From contig CAYGFI010000088.1 of assembly GCA_964349045.1 (NCBI GenBank), forward strand, positions 1 to 19,790: 19,790 nt of DNA. Direction: 5' to 3'. The stretch comes from JACJXF01 sp964349045 (GTDB taxonomy: Bacteria; Bacteroidota; Bacteroidia; Bacteroidales; GCA-2748055). A program made the translations under genes and the position numbers. Below the pieces are notes generated by a model, which ran no database searches, was not told the DNA's origin, and saw only the letters and a program-made list of their open reading frames with translations. This document shows positions 7,629 to 14,431 of this stretch, one piece after another (positions within the stretch are counted from its first letter, which is position 1; the number at the start of each line of letters is the position of its first letter).

Positions 7629-9248
7629 CTAAATCTCTTTAATCCATTCTTTAATTACATCCAGTGAGGGAACTGTGACTTCTGATTTCAACTTATAATT
7701 GACCATAATAACTGCAGGCCCTTTCTTTACTCCGAATGAAGTCATTTGTTCTTTCTCCGTTATCATTGAAACCGTTGTGGATTTTCCCAGTTCAGCTATG
7801 GCTCGTTTTACTCTTTTGGTTATTTCCTTGCATTCCAATTCGCTTTCACCCAGAATAAGAATTTCGCTATGTTTTGATTTTATTTTGAGTTTAAGTTTTT
7901 CGTTTATCCGCTTTTGAATTGCTTCAATCAGCTTGCTTTGCGGAGGGATCTGCGATACAAATGCAATTTTCCCGTCGATACAGATTGTCGGGATATTCTT
8001 CACCATCAGAGAGGACATAAAAGAGACAGCTTCCATTTTTTTAATGGGATGTTCACGCCATTCAACCACTCCCTCGAAATGAGGAGCAACCCGTTTTACG
8101 GCTTCAACCATATACTGGCATGGTGCGCAGGATTCAGAATCGAGGGTGATAATGTCAACAATAACTTTGTCCGACTGTCCGTAATCCCTCATATTCATAA
8201 TGTCCAGCTTGCTCTCTTTTTTATCAAGGTTCCGGGTAAAATCCTGGAGGTAACGGTCAAAAACAATTTCTGATACTGCCTGGATATTTTCAACCGGTGT
8301 TTGCATGGGCAAATCGCAGCCCGGGGCGAGGATGAAACCTGTGTCTCCCCCTAAATCGAGGCAGGCAATGGCATCCCGTTTAACATCGTCGGTATCTCCC
8401 ATAAGCAGGACCACCGTAAGTTTCAGGTTTCCGCCAAAGCTGATTTTTTTGGAAAGGGCTATTTCTTTTACAAAATCGAGGGGGATATTTTCGTCGATCG
8501 AAATATTGTCTGGTCGGCAATCGCACATCACTTCGATATTTTGTTGGGCATGACCACAAACAAAGAAAGAGCTGTATTTTTTCCGTTTCCTTACTACGTC
8601 GAAAATGCTACGGACGTAAGGAGTCACAAAGGTTTCGAATGAAAGAGGATCAATCTGGCTGGTCATCGGGTCAACCACGGCAATCACATCGCAGCCTGCA
8701 TCTATCAGCATCTCAGAATGTCTTACACCAACACGGGAGCAGAATTCCATTACTTCATATACATAGTCGGGATCCTCAAACATTTTCGTAAAAATCTCAG
8801 TTCCCATCAGGTGGAGGGCAAGGGTAAACGGACCGGTAATCAAACCGTACAGACCGAGGTTGGGATATTTTTTTCGAAGGGCAGTTGCAGCTTTAAGCAC
8901 AACCGGGATGCGGCCATCGGTTATTTCGGGCAGGCGGAGAGAACCAAGTTCAACACCTTCAGAAAGCGGGTGAGACACCACTGCAGGAGGGTTCTCCTTG
9001 CTCCAGACGATTTTGCATCCCAGAATCTCAGCTTCAATCTGAAGATCGAATGCTACCGGGATGCCATCAGGTTTATACAGTTCTACTGCTTTACTGATTC
9101 CATCGATGATATTTTTGGAGGATTTCAGGTAAGTCTCAGCATCAACTCCGATCAGTTGTCCGCCATGCACACCAACAAATGGTACCCAGGGTGCACGTTC
9201 TGTCTTTTCGCATCTGAAAGCTTTTTCCAGTATTTGTAAACCGTTCAT
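7629..9248 (-). CDS. UroD/MtaA-family methyltransferase fused to thioredoxin-like domains
   Basis: Predicted 539-residue fusion. Residues 1-340 form a UroD-superfamily barrel of the MtaA/MtbA type (methyl-corrinoid:thiol methyltransferases), with NIQAV-type C-terminal segments. The HemE signature PxWxMRQAGR is absent. The MtaA zinc motif HxC...C is only partly kept: C231 (FFVCGH) and C311 (LAPGCDLP) are present, but the His position is F229, with H233 just after. Residues about 360-450 form a thioredoxin/glutaredoxin-like domain with C374-A-P-C377. Residues about 461-539 resemble a second, small thioredoxin (Thioredoxin_3 type) whose first active-site Cys is lost (ILGESELECKE). It follows corrinoid copy 2 by 187 nt of G-rich repeats. 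It may carry methyl groups to or from that protein, with the redoxin giving a thiol acceptor or reductant. The methyl acceptor is unknown. Confidence 0.82.
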   Translation of the reverse strand: MNGLQILEKAFRCEKTERAPWVPFVGVHGGQLIGVDAETYLKSSKNIIDGISKAVELYKPDGIPVAFDLQIEAEILGCKIVWSKENPPAVVSHPLSEGVELGSLRLPEITDGRIPVVLKAATALRKKYPNLGLYGLITGPFTLALHLMGTEIFTKMFEDPDYVYEVMEFCSRVGVRHSEMLIDAGCDVIAVVDPMTSQIDPLSFETFVTPYVRSIFDVVRKRKKYSSFFVCGHAQQNIEVMCDCRPDNISIDENIPLDFVKEIALSKKISFGGNLKLTVVLLMGDTDDVKRDAIACLDLGGDTGFILAPGCDLPMQTPVENIQAVSEIVFDRYLQDFTRNLDKKESKLDIMNMRDYGQSDKVIVDIITLDSESCAPCQYMVEAVKRVAPHFEGVVEWREHPIKKMEAVSFMSSLMVKNIPTICIDGKIAFVSQIPPQSKLIEAIQKRINEKLKLKIKSKHSEILILGESELECKEITKRVKRAIAELGKSTTVSMITEKEQMTSFGVKKGPAVIMVNYKLKSEVTVPSLDVIKEWIKEI

Positions 9249-9319
9249 TTTAGGGGTTTTGGGGTTTAGGGATTTGGGTATTTAGGGGAATAGGGATTTA
9301 AGGATATGGGTTTTTAGGG
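9249..9319 (+). repeat. Telomere-like G-rich repeat, predicted G-quadruplex
   Basis: The plus strand carries eight runs of three or four G (9253-9256, 9261-9264, 9269-9271, 9276-9278, 9285-9288, 9293-9295, 9308-9310, 9317-9319) separated mostly by 4- to 6-nt A/T loops such as TTTT, TTTA and ATTT. The array abuts the start codon of the UroD-thioredoxin gene, so its mRNA leader is C-rich and the G-rich strand is the template. The tracts satisfy a canonical quadruplex pattern. Confidence 0.7.
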
Positions 9320-9434
9320 TGTAAAGCTGATGCATGTCTAACATTTAAAGGCTTAAATTTCTATTCTGCCAATTTTCTAATTTGTTAAACATCGAAACTA
9401 CTTAACCCCTAAACTGCTAAACCCCTATATCCCT
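9249..9434. promoter_or_regulatory. Possible leader hairpin occluding the UroD-thioredoxin start
   Basis: TTTAGGGGTT at 9249-9258 is the exact inverted repeat of AACCCCTAAA at 9404-9413. A further AACCCCT lies at 9420-9426 and CCCT at 9431-9434. In the minus-strand transcript the G-rich upstream arm can pair over 10 bp with the bases immediately before the ATG, which would cover the ribosome-binding region. The loop is long (about 145 nt) and several registers are possible, so a switch-like role is only a suggestion. No riboswitch class is recognised. Confidence 0.35.
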
Positions 9435-9435
9435 G

Positions 9436-10104
9436 TCAGGCAATCTTCTTATTTAAAAACTCAACGACTCCCTGGGGATCCGGAGAATAGCTATCAGCGC
9501 CAATTTTTTTACAGAAATCTTCGTTAACAGGGGCGCCGCCTATTGCAACCAGGGTTCCGGGCATGGCGTCTTTGATTTCTTTAGTAATGAGTTGCATATT
9601 AACCATGGTTGTCGTCAGTAAAGCAGAAAGACCAACAACTGCTCCCGGGTGTTCTTTAAGAGCAGTAATAAATTTATCGGAACCCACGTCAGTGCCCAGG
9701 TCGATTACTTTATATCCGCTTCCTTCCACCATCATTGATACCAGGTTTTTACCTATATCATGAAGGTCGCCTAATACGGTTCCAATAATAAACGTGCCTT
9801 TTTGTTTTGCCGCTCCTGATAAAAAATGAGGTTTTAAATGAAGCATGGCAGTACTCATGGCTTTGGCGGACATCAGTACCTGGGGTACAAATACCTTGTT
9901 CTCACGAAATTTTAACCCGATTCTTTCCATTCCAGGCATCAAACCAAGGGTAAGTACATCCTGTGGATTGATCCCCTGTGCCAAAGCTTTTGCAGTAAGT
10001 TCGTCGGCTCCTTCCTGTCCTTTCATTTGAGGAGGGTAGGGGGATGAAATATTGATTTTGCCAAATTCAATACATTCAGAAAGTTTTATTAATAATTCAT
10101 TCAT
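9436..10104 (-). CDS. Methyltransferase corrinoid protein, MtaC-like (copy 2)
   Basis: Predicted 222-residue methyl carrier, colinear with copy 1 at 3312-3980 and similar along its whole length (SPYPPQ, KAMSTAMLHLKPHF, GTFIIGTV, GLSALLTTTMVNM). The His-on corrinoid signature DLHDIG is at 113-118 (His115), with the GG loop in IGGAPVNEDF. I start it at the ATG at 10104, giving MNELLIKLSE, which aligns with MDELLEKLLE of copy 1. An upstream in-frame ATG at 10137 would add 11 residues but overlaps the candidate promoter box. It heads module 2 and precedes the UroD-thioredoxin, homocysteine methyltransferase and activation-like genes, so these are its likely partners. The methyl donor is not evident from this protein itself. 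Confidence 0.88.
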   Translation of the reverse strand: MNELLIKLSECIEFGKINISSPYPPQMKGQEGADELTAKALAQGINPQDVLTLGLMPGMERIGLKFRENKVFVPQVLMSAKAMSTAMLHLKPHFLSGAAKQKGTFIIGTVLGDLHDIGKNLVSMMVEGSGYKVIDLGTDVGSDKFITALKEHPGAVVGLSALLTTTMVNMQLITKEIKDAMPGTLVAIGGAPVNEDFCKKIGADSYSPDPQGVVEFLNKKIA

Positions 10105-10134
10105 TTTTATTGGTTTTAAGAAAAATTTAGTATT

Positions 10135-10142
10135 CAAATGTA
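10135..10142 (-). promoter_or_regulatory. Candidate -7 box (TACATTTG) for corrinoid copy 2
   Basis: The minus strand reads TACATTTG, an exact match to TAnnTTTG, 30 nt before the chosen ATG. This nearly repeats the 32-nt spacing at corrinoid copy 1. A matching -33 element is not apparent. Confidence 0.45.
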
Positions 10143-10224
10143 CTTGTAATGAAAAGTTTAAAAAATAGTATTTTCTTTGATAAAGATGTATTATATTACT
10201 TTTTTATTAATCAATCCTCCAACT

Positions 10225-11097
10225 ATGATCATAAAGAAGCGTTTTTACAGACTTCCTCCCTATATAATTACAGAACAACAACAAAATCCGCTGACCAAAG
10301 ATTTGTATTTATGTGAGCTGGCAGAATTTTTAATTAAGAGGGAAACGCTTTGGTCGGATAATATAAAACAGGATCACCATTTGCTGGTGTACTGCACAAA
10401 GGGTGGTGGAATTATTCAGATTTCCAATGATTTGATCCCGTTCAGCCAGAATCAGTACTGCATAATTCCCAAGGGATTTATATTTAAGATTCAAACGGGA
10501 AATGTCGATCCTTCTGTTTTTTTAACCTGCAAGTTTGATGGCGAAAAAACAAGGATCATGGAAAAAGATTTTACCGTAGTGCGCGACCTGATTCCCTCTG
10601 TGAATAATATGGTGGCCAACCGGATCATGCTTTTCGATGAGCTTTTCAATAACCTGACAAAAGGTTTTTATAATGCGAACTACCATTATATTAACTTCTG
10701 TTTTAGTCATTTGCTTGCAACGTTTATTTATGCCAGCAAAACGAGCGATGATTTGATGGTTGAACAGAATCCGGGAGTCAGCCGGGCAATCCAATTTATG
10801 GAGCAGAACCTGGGTGAGAAACTGGCTCTTGTCAAAATTGCTGAAGAAGCGGGTTATTCGCCTTCCTACTTTACGACAATGTTCAGTAAAAAGACTGGTT
10901 ACAGCCCGTTAAGTTATTTTTCGCATTTAAAGATCAATAAAGCCTGTGAATACCTTGACTTCAGCAAACTGAAAATCAAAGAAATTTCTTATATCCTGGG
11001 ATATTCTGATCCATATTATTTCTCCAAAGATTTTCAAAAAAAGATAGGCCTTTCGCCAAGGAATTACCGAAAGAGAGTTATTGGGAGAACCGAGTAA
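10225..11097 (+). CDS. AraC-family transcriptional regulator (module 2)
   Basis: Predicted 290-residue regulator from the ATG at 10225 (MIIKKRFYRLPPYII), which resembles the usual N-terminus of Bacteroidota AraC proteins. An ATG at 10186 would add 13 residues. The N-terminal half is a cupin-type sensor (LLVYCTKGGGIIQI, FSQNQYCIIPKGFIFKI). The C-terminal half has two helix-turn-helix motifs: LALVKIAEEAGYSPSYFTTMF and the AraC signature near IKEISYILGYSDPYYFSKDFQK, ending LSPRNYRKRV. It diverges from corrinoid copy 2 across about 120 nt and so probably controls module 2. It converges on the last gene of module 3 with a 28-nt gap. Its ligand is unknown. Confidence 0.86.
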   Translation: MIIKKRFYRLPPYIITEQQQNPLTKDLYLCELAEFLIKRETLWSDNIKQDHHLLVYCTKGGGIIQISNDLIPFSQNQYCIIPKGFIFKIQTGNVDPSVFLTCKFDGEKTRIMEKDFTVVRDLIPSVNNMVANRIMLFDELFNNLTKGFYNANYHYINFCFSHLLATFIYASKTSDDLMVEQNPGVSRAIQFMEQNLGEKLALVKIAEEAGYSPSYFTTMFSKKTGYSPLSYFSHLKINKACEYLDFSKLKIKEISYILGYSDPYYFSKDFQKKIGLSPRNYRKRVIGRTE

Positions 11098-11125
11098 AAT
11101 TGCCGGGATGGCTTTACCGGTATAA

Positions 11126-12289
11126 CTACATCCTGATGTCGAATTCGCCCAGTTTCAACGGATAATTTCCATATTCACGCACGAGTTTAACGATATAATC
11201 ATAGGTCTGGCCTGCTACAGCGCTTGAAACCGAATGGTCGGATTGGAAAATATATCCCCCGCCTTTTGCTGCATTTAATTTTTTCAGGGTCTCTCTTTTA
11301 ATCAGATCCTTATCACCGGTTTCCCATACCTGGATATCATTATTTCCACAATAGCCGATTTTGTTGCCAAACTTTTGTTTTAACCTTACAGCATCCATAT
11401 CAGCCTTTACTTCCAGAGGGTTGTAGGCATCGAGTCCTATTTCGATAAAATCTTCAAAAATCAGGTTCACATTACCACAACCATGATAAATCACAGGCAG
11501 GTTGTGCTTATGACATTCATCAATCATTGCCTTCACCCATGGTTTAAAATATTGTCGCCAGTATTCGGGATCGAAAAGCATAGTTTGTTTGAAGGCTACA
11601 TCACCCCAGATAACAAAACCGTCAAGCAACCCGCCTGCAGCGTCAATTTGTGCTTTGGTACAGTCGAGATAAAACCGGCCTATTTTATTGATACAATCAC
11701 CAAGCTGATCAGGGTACATACCCATCCAAAACAGGGTATTTTCCTGGCCAATCAACCGGGTTAAACATTCGGAACATTCTATAATGCTGCCGTAAACAGG
11801 GAAATCGGGATGTAAGGATTTAATTGTATCGGTCCAGGCGGGGGAATTCCGTTCAAATCCATCTCCCACGCCAGCAATCTGATTATCTCCGGCAGCATAA
11901 TACCGCCGGCGGTCATAAGCATCGTCAAATTCGAAGATCTCCAGCTTTTCAATGGTATCCACATCAAATGAAATAAATTCAGGCATCTGGAAATCAAATC
12001 GTTTACGCATTGTGGCTCCAAAGCCGGTTTTGACCACAACCTCGATGTCGTTTTCACGGATTGTTTCGAAAGAACGGATCTTCGGATCCATGTTCGGGGT
12101 GGTTACGATAAAATCGAGGTTATAATAGGAATAGGGTTCAGCGTTGTCGGGCAGGTTCAGATCTTTTCTCCAACGTTTTACAAAACTTCCCCAAAAGAAG
12201 TCGCTTATCGGGACCCGGTCGGGCTCTTCATGATGCAGAGCCTTATTCATCCGGTTCAACTTTGCCTTGCAATTGGATGTTCTTTCCAT
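11126..12289 (-). CDS. UroD-family methyltransferase-like protein (module 3, distal)
   Basis: Predicted 387-residue cytosolic barrel protein of the uroporphyrinogen decarboxylase superfamily. It is unlikely to be HemE: the HemE N-terminal signature is missing, and a metal-site motif of methyltransferase type is present, H269-G-C271 (IYHGCGNVN), with H352 (QSDHSV) in the place where MtaA has its last Cys. NKALHHEEPDRVPI near the N-terminus is the usual family opening. It is the last gene of the rhaT-UroD-GH29-rhaM operon, 33 nt after rhaM. In that setting it may remove a methyl group from a deoxysugar and pass it to a corrinoid protein. No corrinoid gene lies in this operon, so it would have to use one of the two upstream in the window or another elsewhere. 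Family is firm, substrate speculative. Confidence 0.8.
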   Translation of the reverse strand: MERTSNCKAKLNRMNKALHHEEPDRVPISDFFWGSFVKRWRKDLNLPDNAEPYSYYNLDFIVTTPNMDPKIRSFETIRENDIEVVVKTGFGATMRKRFDFQMPEFISFDVDTIEKLEIFEFDDAYDRRRYYAAGDNQIAGVGDGFERNSPAWTDTIKSLHPDFPVYGSIIECSECLTRLIGQENTLFWMGMYPDQLGDCINKIGRFYLDCTKAQIDAAGGLLDGFVIWGDVAFKQTMLFDPEYWRQYFKPWVKAMIDECHKHNLPVIYHGCGNVNLIFEDFIEIGLDAYNPLEVKADMDAVRLKQKFGNKIGYCGNNDIQVWETGDKDLIKRETLKKLNAAKGGGYIFQSDHSVSSAVAGQTYDYIVKLVREYGNYPLKLGEFDIRM

Positions 12290-12322
12290 TATTACAGGTT
12301 TTATATGTTTTTATTTTTCCGG

Positions 12323-12646
12323 TTAATCTAAATGAAAAACCTCATCCATATTGGCCCACCATTCGCCTTTCGCCCTGTCAGGCAAGGGCTTTTGCATTGG
12401 TTCCATCACCTGCCACCATTCCCGGGTTTTAGGGTCTGCGGCCATTTTTGCCATATCGTCAGCAAAATCATCTCCGGTATATTCCATATAGGCAAACAGT
12501 AAGCCGTCTTTATGAAATATCGAATAGTTACTGATATTGCATTTTTTGATCATTTCCAGTATTTCCGGCCACACAGCCGCGTGATATGCTTTGTATTTTT
12601 CAAACTGTTCCGGTTTTACCCCGATGATCTGTCCGAATCGTTTCAT
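12323..12646 (-). CDS. rhaM: L-rhamnose mutarotase family protein (RhaM)
   Basis: Predicted 107-residue cytosolic enzyme that interconverts sugar anomers, in E. coli those of L-rhamnose. The length is close to E. coli RhaM (104). The active-site residues Tyr18 and His22 known there have counterparts at the same positions (YKAYHAAVWPE, Y18 and H22). The tryptophan-rich stretch REWWQVMEPMQ and the C-terminal EWWANMDEVFHLD are typical. It sits 16 nt after the fucosidase gene and 33 nt before a UroD-like gene. With a fucosidase next door it may act on L-fucose or a methylated deoxyhexose, not only L-rhamnose. Confidence 0.9.
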   Translation of the reverse strand: MKRFGQIIGVKPEQFEKYKAYHAAVWPEILEMIKKCNISNYSIFHKDGLLFAYMEYTGDDFADDMAKMAADPKTREWWQVMEPMQKPLPDRAKGEWWANMDEVFHLD

Positions 12647-12662
12647 TTTCTGATAGAATTAA

Positions 12663-14321
12663 TTATTGTAAAACAATCTCATAAAGTTGCGGTAATCCAT
12701 CAAATTCCTTAATAACCAGGCGAAAAAGCTGAAACCTGGCTTCAGGAAATGTAATAACTGACTTTTCCCCGATATTTGTACCACGGTGGAGCGTTATCAA
12801 TTCGCTTCCATTTGAATATTGAAGTTCATATTTCTTAATGTTTTGGCCTCTTTCATACAGGCTGGCACTTTTAACTTTTCTCAAGGTTTCAAGATCTATC
12901 TCAACCCACGGTTCCGGATCATTTTTTGCAGGTTGCCAGAAATTTATACCCAGATCGCCGTTGGTAACTGAATTAATGTCGATCGGTTTATATTCGATCC
13001 ACAATGGTTTTTTATTAGATGAACTGCTCACAGGTTTCATAAACGAAAGGGAATTGGGTTTGACATCCATCGGGAGGATATCCATAACACTTCCTGCAAA
13101 CTCAATTTCAATAATTGTATCGATAGGTCTGAATGGTTGACTTCCAAATTTAATAACAATTTCATCATTCACTTTTCTGAATTTCAATGATTTTCCATCC
13201 CGAATGGAACATTTAATTATTTCCAGTCCTATGTCGGGGAGGTAAATTTCTGAAGAGTTACCAGACCAGTTAAGAACATGAAGGTATATTTTATTTCCTT
13301 TACGGGTACTGACTCCCCAATCGGTAGGTTTAAACGGGCCACCCCTGGTGCCATAGATGGAGAAACCATTGACTTTTAACCATGCACCCATCTCTTTTAA
13401 CCGTTCCACCTGCAGTGGTTCAATTCGCCCATCGGGCATAGGACCAACGTTGAAAAGCAGGTTACCGTTGCCACCTGCTGAACGAATCAGGCTGTGAAGA
13501 CACTGTTCCAGGGATTTTACTTCATCGTTTGGCTTCCATGCCCATTGTTGGGCAATTGTCATGCAGGTTTCCCAGGGACGGTCGTTTTGGAAGCTACCTA
13601 CCCTTTGTTCGGGAGTATCATAATCTCCTTTTGCACCGGTACGGTTGTTGATAATAATGTCAGGTTGTAAAACATGTGCAAAATCAATAATCTTCTGCCC
13701 GCTGACGCTATCAAATTTCTGCGGTACATCAAACCAGAGTGTCAAAAGGGGACCATAATTCAACAAAAGTTCTCCAACCTGTCTTTTAAGGTAAGTAGTA
13801 TATGCCTCAAGATCGCTTTTCTCCCGGGTAACTCTGCCACCCGGGCTGGTAAGCGGAAAATCGGGATGATGCCAGTCGCAGGTCGAATAGTAAGTGCCGA
13901 ATGCGATACCTTGTTTTTTGCAAGCTTCGGATAGTTCTTTAACTACATCGCGGTTTAACGGCGAATTCATAATATTGAAATCTGTCTGGCGGGTATTCCA
14001 TAAACAAAAGCCATCATGGTGTTTGGTAGTCAGAATGATATATTTCATTCCTGCGGCGCTGGCAATGCTAACCCATTCATCTGCATTAAAATTTGCAGGA
14101 TTGAACTGTTTGTAAAGTGCGTCATATTCCTCAATGGGAATCTCCTGTCCCCTTGACCATCCTATTTCAGTGCCCTTAAGGCTTACGGGTCCCCAGTGGA
14201 TAAACATTCCAAAGCGGGCATCCTGCCACCAATCCAGTTTCTTTTGATTTGCCGGGTTGTACTGGCCGGATACTGATGTCAGAAGGAGCAGGCAGGTAAG
14301 GGTGAGGATTGGGTTTTTCAT
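12663..14321 (-). CDS. Secreted GH29 alpha-L-fucosidase with C-terminal discoidin-like domain
   Basis: Predicted 552-residue exported glycoside hydrolase that releases terminal L-fucose from glycans, probably in the periplasm. Residues 1-20 (MKNPILTLTCLLLLTSVSGQ) look like a Sec signal peptide with no lipobox Cys. The GH29 barrel follows: WWQDARFGMFIHWGP (31-45), LTTKHHDGFCLW (97-108), GTYYSTCDWHHPDFP (142-156) and LWFDVP, where D198 is the expected nucleophile. Residues about 450-552 (LGINFWQPA, WVEIDLETLRKVKSASLYE, KKYELQYSNG) match an F5/8 type C (discoidin-like) carbohydrate-binding fold. It is the middle gene of module 3. The unusual VP after the FD motif, in place of a common GG/GW, could reflect substrate preference; I did not assign the acid/base residue. 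Confidence 0.9.
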   Translation of the reverse strand: MKNPILTLTCLLLLTSVSGQYNPANQKKLDWWQDARFGMFIHWGPVSLKGTEIGWSRGQEIPIEEYDALYKQFNPANFNADEWVSIASAAGMKYIILTTKHHDGFCLWNTRQTDFNIMNSPLNRDVVKELSEACKKQGIAFGTYYSTCDWHHPDFPLTSPGGRVTREKSDLEAYTTYLKRQVGELLLNYGPLLTLWFDVPQKFDSVSGQKIIDFAHVLQPDIIINNRTGAKGDYDTPEQRVGSFQNDRPWETCMTIAQQWAWKPNDEVKSLEQCLHSLIRSAGGNGNLLFNVGPMPDGRIEPLQVERLKEMGAWLKVNGFSIYGTRGGPFKPTDWGVSTRKGNKIYLHVLNWSGNSSEIYLPDIGLEIIKCSIRDGKSLKFRKVNDEIVIKFGSQPFRPIDTIIEIEFAGSVMDILPMDVKPNSLSFMKPVSSSSNKKPLWIEYKPIDINSVTNGDLGINFWQPAKNDPEPWVEIDLETLRKVKSASLYERGQNIKKYELQYSNGSELITLHRGTNIGEKSVITFPEARFQLFRLVIKEFDGLPQLYEIVLQ

Positions 14322-14431
14322 GGTTTTTGATTTATTACAGTGCTTTACCCTGTGTTGAAATATGTCGGGTTTTTAGCCTTGTTAATTTGATTATTACTTT
14401 TAAGTAACTTGTATTTGTCCAATTTTGAACT

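Noticed and set aside
8718..9239. 173-codon open frame on the plus strand opposite the UroD-thioredoxin gene
   Set aside because: Antisense shadow without domain-like features or an upstream promoter.
11098..11125. Bidirectional terminator between the module 2 AraC and the distal UroD gene
   Set aside because: Only short CCGG/ACCGGT matches are present, without a clear stem and T-run.
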